This document shows, piece by piece, positions 4,890 to 7,007 of a stretch of 7,007 nucleotides of DNA. Numbering within the stretch: position 1 is the stretch's first letter; each line of letters starts with the position of its first letter. The stretch covers positions 1 to 7,007 of the forward strand of contig JAUWME010000121.1 in NCBI GenBank assembly GCA_030613285.1. Direction: 5' to 3'. Source of the stretch: Candidatus Zymogenus sp. GTDB lineage: Bacteria > Desulfobacterota > Zymogenia > Zymogenales > Zymogenaceae. The notes beneath the pieces are model-generated. The model searched no databases. It was not told where the DNA came from and worked only from the letters and a program-made list of their open reading frames with translations. Position numbers and translations under genes: made by a program.

Positions 4890-5570
4890 ATGTGCGCAAA
4901 GAAAATAAGTGATTTTGAAGATAAGTATAAAGAGATAATAAAAATTTTTAGAAATGAGATAAAAGGTTTAGTTATTGCCACAGAAAAGTTTGAGGAAAAC
5001 CAGAACCTATCCGTAACTGCCATATCTGAATTACGCTCCGCATTCGATCACCTTATGAGGGCTGAATCTGCAAAGTACGGAATATACTCAAAAAATGATA
5101 TTTTGGATGAAAGTGGTATGAGTATTGTTGATTACTACTCATCCAATTTAGATAAGGCATCAGCACATCTTTTTCGAGCTGGTTACGATGCGTACGATAT
5201 TATTACATTAGGTTTAATTGACGAAATTGATAATATGATTAATAGCATTTCTCCAAAAACATTCTATACAGTAATCACTGATGCAGAACAACTACATACA
5301 AAATATGATAATGCAAAAGATATGGTCTCACAAGCAAAACTAAATAAAGATATTGAATCCGTAGAAATCGAGAGAAACCATTTTAAGAAGTATGAAAAGG
5401 CAGGAAAGGAATTATTTGAAATAAAGGATGAAATAGAAAAATATTTTCCACAACTCGTTAAATACGATCAAGGTGCAAAAAGAGGGAAATATATTACCTT
5501 TGCTTTGGGTGCTCTTACTTCTGTAATAATTGGACTTATTTTCTATCTTTTACCTAAATTGCTAAAGTAG
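4890..5570 (+). CDS. HEPN-like helical protein with C-terminal membrane anchor
   Basis: This 226-residue protein is almost wholly alpha-helical and charged, ending in one hydrophobic segment (about residues 201-222, ITFALGALTSVIIGLIFYLL) preceded by a basic KRGK: a tail-anchor layout with the bulk in the cytoplasm. Residues 47-58, ELRSAFDHLMRA, contain R49-x4-H54, the spacing of the HEPN nuclease motif (R-x4-6-H), with a second conserved-looking helix HLFRAGYDAYDI at 93-104. Residues 130-190 look like coiled coil. HEPN proteins are common RNases of toxin-antitoxin and phage-defence systems, but a serine follows R49 where active members often have N, D or H, so the domain could be structural or the match accidental. 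The gene is clearly richer in A/T than its neighbours and probably co-transcribed with the 75-residue gene. Confidence 0.85.
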   Translation: MCAKKISDFEDKYKEIIKIFRNEIKGLVIATEKFEENQNLSVTAISELRSAFDHLMRAESAKYGIYSKNDILDESGMSIVDYYSSNLDKASAHLFRAGYDAYDIITLGLIDEIDNMINSISPKTFYTVITDAEQLHTKYDNAKDMVSQAKLNKDIESVEIERNHFKKYEKAGKELFEIKDEIEKYFPQLVKYDQGAKRGKYITFALGALTSVIIGLIFYLLPKLLK

Positions 5571-5840
5571 TTTTGTCCTCCACATTTCCTTAAAATACTC
5601 ACTCAAAAAGCATCACTAACAAACTTCGGCCTGCCACGTTAATTGAGATTTGTTAAAATTGCAACAAGCGATTTTACCCCTCACCCACCACCCCAAGCCC
5701 TGTTTCATCCCCCGCCCCGCAAAAAAAAGTGACATAATCATATTGCAGCCACAAAAAACAAAAAAAGTGTTGACTTGCTCACTGTTTCATACTATTATTC
5801 AAATCACAAAACTATTTAATAAAATTTTAGTAAACAACTT
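5571..5840. other. Intergenic gap with C-rich tract, A-run and promoter
   Basis: No gene is visible. A C-rich, G-poor tract spans about 5675-5720 and ends directly in eight A (5721-5728). Further A-runs lie at about 5751-5766, just upstream of a promoter, where they could act as an UP-like element. No hairpin terminator for the 4890 gene is evident. Confidence 0.5.
5770..5798 (+). promoter_or_regulatory. Sigma70-type promoter for the acyltransferase
   Basis: TTGACT (5770-5775), exact 17-base spacer, TATTAT (5793-5798), each five of six to consensus, with A-tracts directly upstream. The start point should be near 5805, about 35 bases before the ATG at 5841. Confidence 0.65.
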
Positions 5841-6746
5841 ATGAAACTACCATTGAAAAGATTTCGCCACGCCATCGGAGGTGTAGTAATTGCGCTTGTG
5901 CAGTTCTTCTTCGTAACAGCGCCACTATTTTTGATACACTTTATTACCGACACCCTCTTTTTCATCACCTACCCCATTTTTGTTCGTATTCCATCGCTGC
6001 GGAAACAGCTGATGGGCAACATCCGTACTGCCTTCGGGGACGAGATGTCAAATGATGAGGTAAATAGTATTGCAAAAAATTGCATAAAGGGCCTTTTTAG
6101 GATGTCGGGGGATATATTCCATTATGGTTGGCCGAAAAACCACGGCAAACTCAAAGAACTTGTTACAATCTCAGGCCGGGAACACATTGAAGAGGCCCTG
6201 AAGGAGGGAAAAGGTATAATTGGACTTGGGTCGCACATGGTGGATTTCATATTGCTAACGCTCAGACTCGCCCAGTCAGATCTCCCCTTTATCGTCCCAA
6301 CCAAGGCCCCAAGAAATGAGTTGCTAAGAAACAAATACATCGAATGGTGGGCAGTGGGCAATGTAAAATATATTGATGTGGATAATCGTGAAAAGGCGAG
6401 AAAGGAGATTTTAGATTCCTTAAATGACAACATGATAGTGTATCTCATTGCCGACGAGAGAAAAAAGAGGGATGGAATACCCGTGCCCTTCTTTGGAAAA
6501 CCAGCCCTGACAGCCAAGGGCCCAGCTCTCCTCTCCCTCACAACGGGCGCCCCCATAGTCCCCATCTATATCAACCACAGCAATGGCTACACTATCGAGA
6601 TACTCCCCAAAATTGAATTTAAGCCTTCTGGGGACGACAAAAAGGATATCTTTGACCTCACGGTTAAGATCAACAAATCCATCGAAGACTATATCAGAAA
6701 GTACCCCGACCAGTGGATATGGCTCACCCCGCGCTGGAAGATGTAA
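5841..6746 (+). CDS. LpxL/HtrB-family lipid acyltransferase with altered motif
   Basis: This 301-residue protein matches the LpxL/HtrB lysophospholipid-acyltransferase family in length and layout. A hydrophobic N-terminal stretch (about residues 11-48) anchors it to the inner membrane. The catalytic-block position reads GLGSHMVDFILL (128-139). The substrate/fold block PVPFFGKPALTAKGPALLSLTTGAPIVPIY spans about 214-243, and the chain ends in KYPDQWIWLTPRWK (287-300), equivalent to the usual YPEQW-W-H-RRW tail. Such enzymes transfer an acyl chain to lipid A precursors or other lipids. Two deviations stand out: H132 is kept, but the acidic residue normally five positions later (H-x4-E/D) is I137, with D135 three positions after the histidine; and the tail has TPRW where HRRW is usual. 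The substrate may differ from lipid A, or activity may be altered. The ATG has no clear ribosome binding site but its own promoter. Confidence 0.9.
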   Translation: MKLPLKRFRHAIGGVVIALVQFFFVTAPLFLIHFITDTLFFITYPIFVRIPSLRKQLMGNIRTAFGDEMSNDEVNSIAKNCIKGLFRMSGDIFHYGWPKNHGKLKELVTISGREHIEEALKEGKGIIGLGSHMVDFILLTLRLAQSDLPFIVPTKAPRNELLRNKYIEWWAVGNVKYIDVDNREKARKEILDSLNDNMIVYLIADERKKRDGIPVPFFGKPALTAKGPALLSLTTGAPIVPIYINHSNGYTIEILPKIEFKPSGDDKKDIFDLTVKINKSIEDYIRKYPDQWIWLTPRWKM

Positions 6747-7007
6747 ACCTGCCTCAACTGTCAACTGCTAAATTTGCTCTTGAAAAGCAGCTCTATGAAT
6801 TGGTATCGACAACCCGACAGCCGTCTATCTGATCACTACGTTTTTTGATCGCCCATTGGAAGTTTGCACGGTTGCCTTGAAACAGTAAAACCTCAACACC
6901 CCGACAGCCCAACACAGTGACAGTCAGCCAATCGTCAACTCAGCCGAAATTCGCCCAGCTAAATATCGCCACGTTGTGCGGTCGCACTGGTCGTTGTTTG
7001 CCCGATT
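6747..7007. other. Non-coding right flank with short repeats
   Basis: No open frame of useful length runs through or enters this end on either strand. The word CCCGACAGCC occurs at 6813-6822 and again at 6900-6909, and TCAACTG is directly repeated near 6762-6775. GATCA (6831-6835) and TGATC (6846-6850) could pair but are too weak to call a terminator for the acyltransferase. Confidence 0.45.

Noticed and set aside
4862..4912. A 16-codon ORF (MSKLKWRFVYV...) spanning the 4890 start
   Set aside because: No ribosome binding site, and it overlaps the better supported start and its GGAGG.
6122..6565. A 147-residue minus-strand frame inside the acyltransferase
   Set aside because: Shadow of a gene with clear family blocks on the + strand.
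6831..6850. A terminator after the acyltransferase (GATCA/TGATC)
   Set aside because: Five A/T-rich pairs with the T-run in the loop instead of after the stem.

Overview
This is a bacterial chromosomal segment of moderate GC, with ten protein genes and no RNA genes, transposase or CRISPR array that I can see. The small conserved protein beginning MKIKVETYSGYKADERP, the QueG-like double-cluster iron-sulfur protein and the cysteine-rich membrane protein all fit an anaerobic, Gram-negative-type bacterium of the Desulfobacterota/Nitrospirota kind. The LpxL/HtrB-type acyltransferase also implies an outer membrane or related lipids. The taxonomic guess is weak and rests on remembered family distribution only.

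Layout. Positions 2-4061 are read leftward. In transcription order they hold a three-helix membrane protein (3657-4025), a long non-coding gap with an operator-like palindrome and tandem repeats (about 3090-3656), a six-helix membrane protein (2454-3089), a four-helix membrane protein with ten cysteines (1760-2389), a single-domain UPF0016/GDT1 cation transporter (1308-1583), a small DUF6713-like membrane protein (826-1200) and a QueG-like 4Fe-4S protein (2-787). The pairs 3089/2389 and 1200/787 are close enough to be co-transcribed.

Positions 4116-6746 are read rightward. They hold a conserved small protein (4202-4468) behind a good sigma70-type promoter, an unidentified 75-residue protein (4608-4835) behind a perfect-consensus promoter, an AT-rich gene for a helical, C-terminally membrane-anchored protein with a HEPN-like R-x4-H motif (4890-5570), and the acyltransferase (5841-6746) with its own promoter. 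The last 261 bases hold no gene I can support.

The left block looks like ordinary membrane and envelope functions of unknown purpose. The pair 4608-4835 / 4890-5570 is the part most likely to be an undescribed unit: a strong promoter, a tiny basic protein, then a membrane-tethered HEPN-like protein, in AT-rich DNA unlike its flanks. The second item worth attention is the nested palindrome and promoter at 3507-3586, which faces a 460-base leader with no gene in it.
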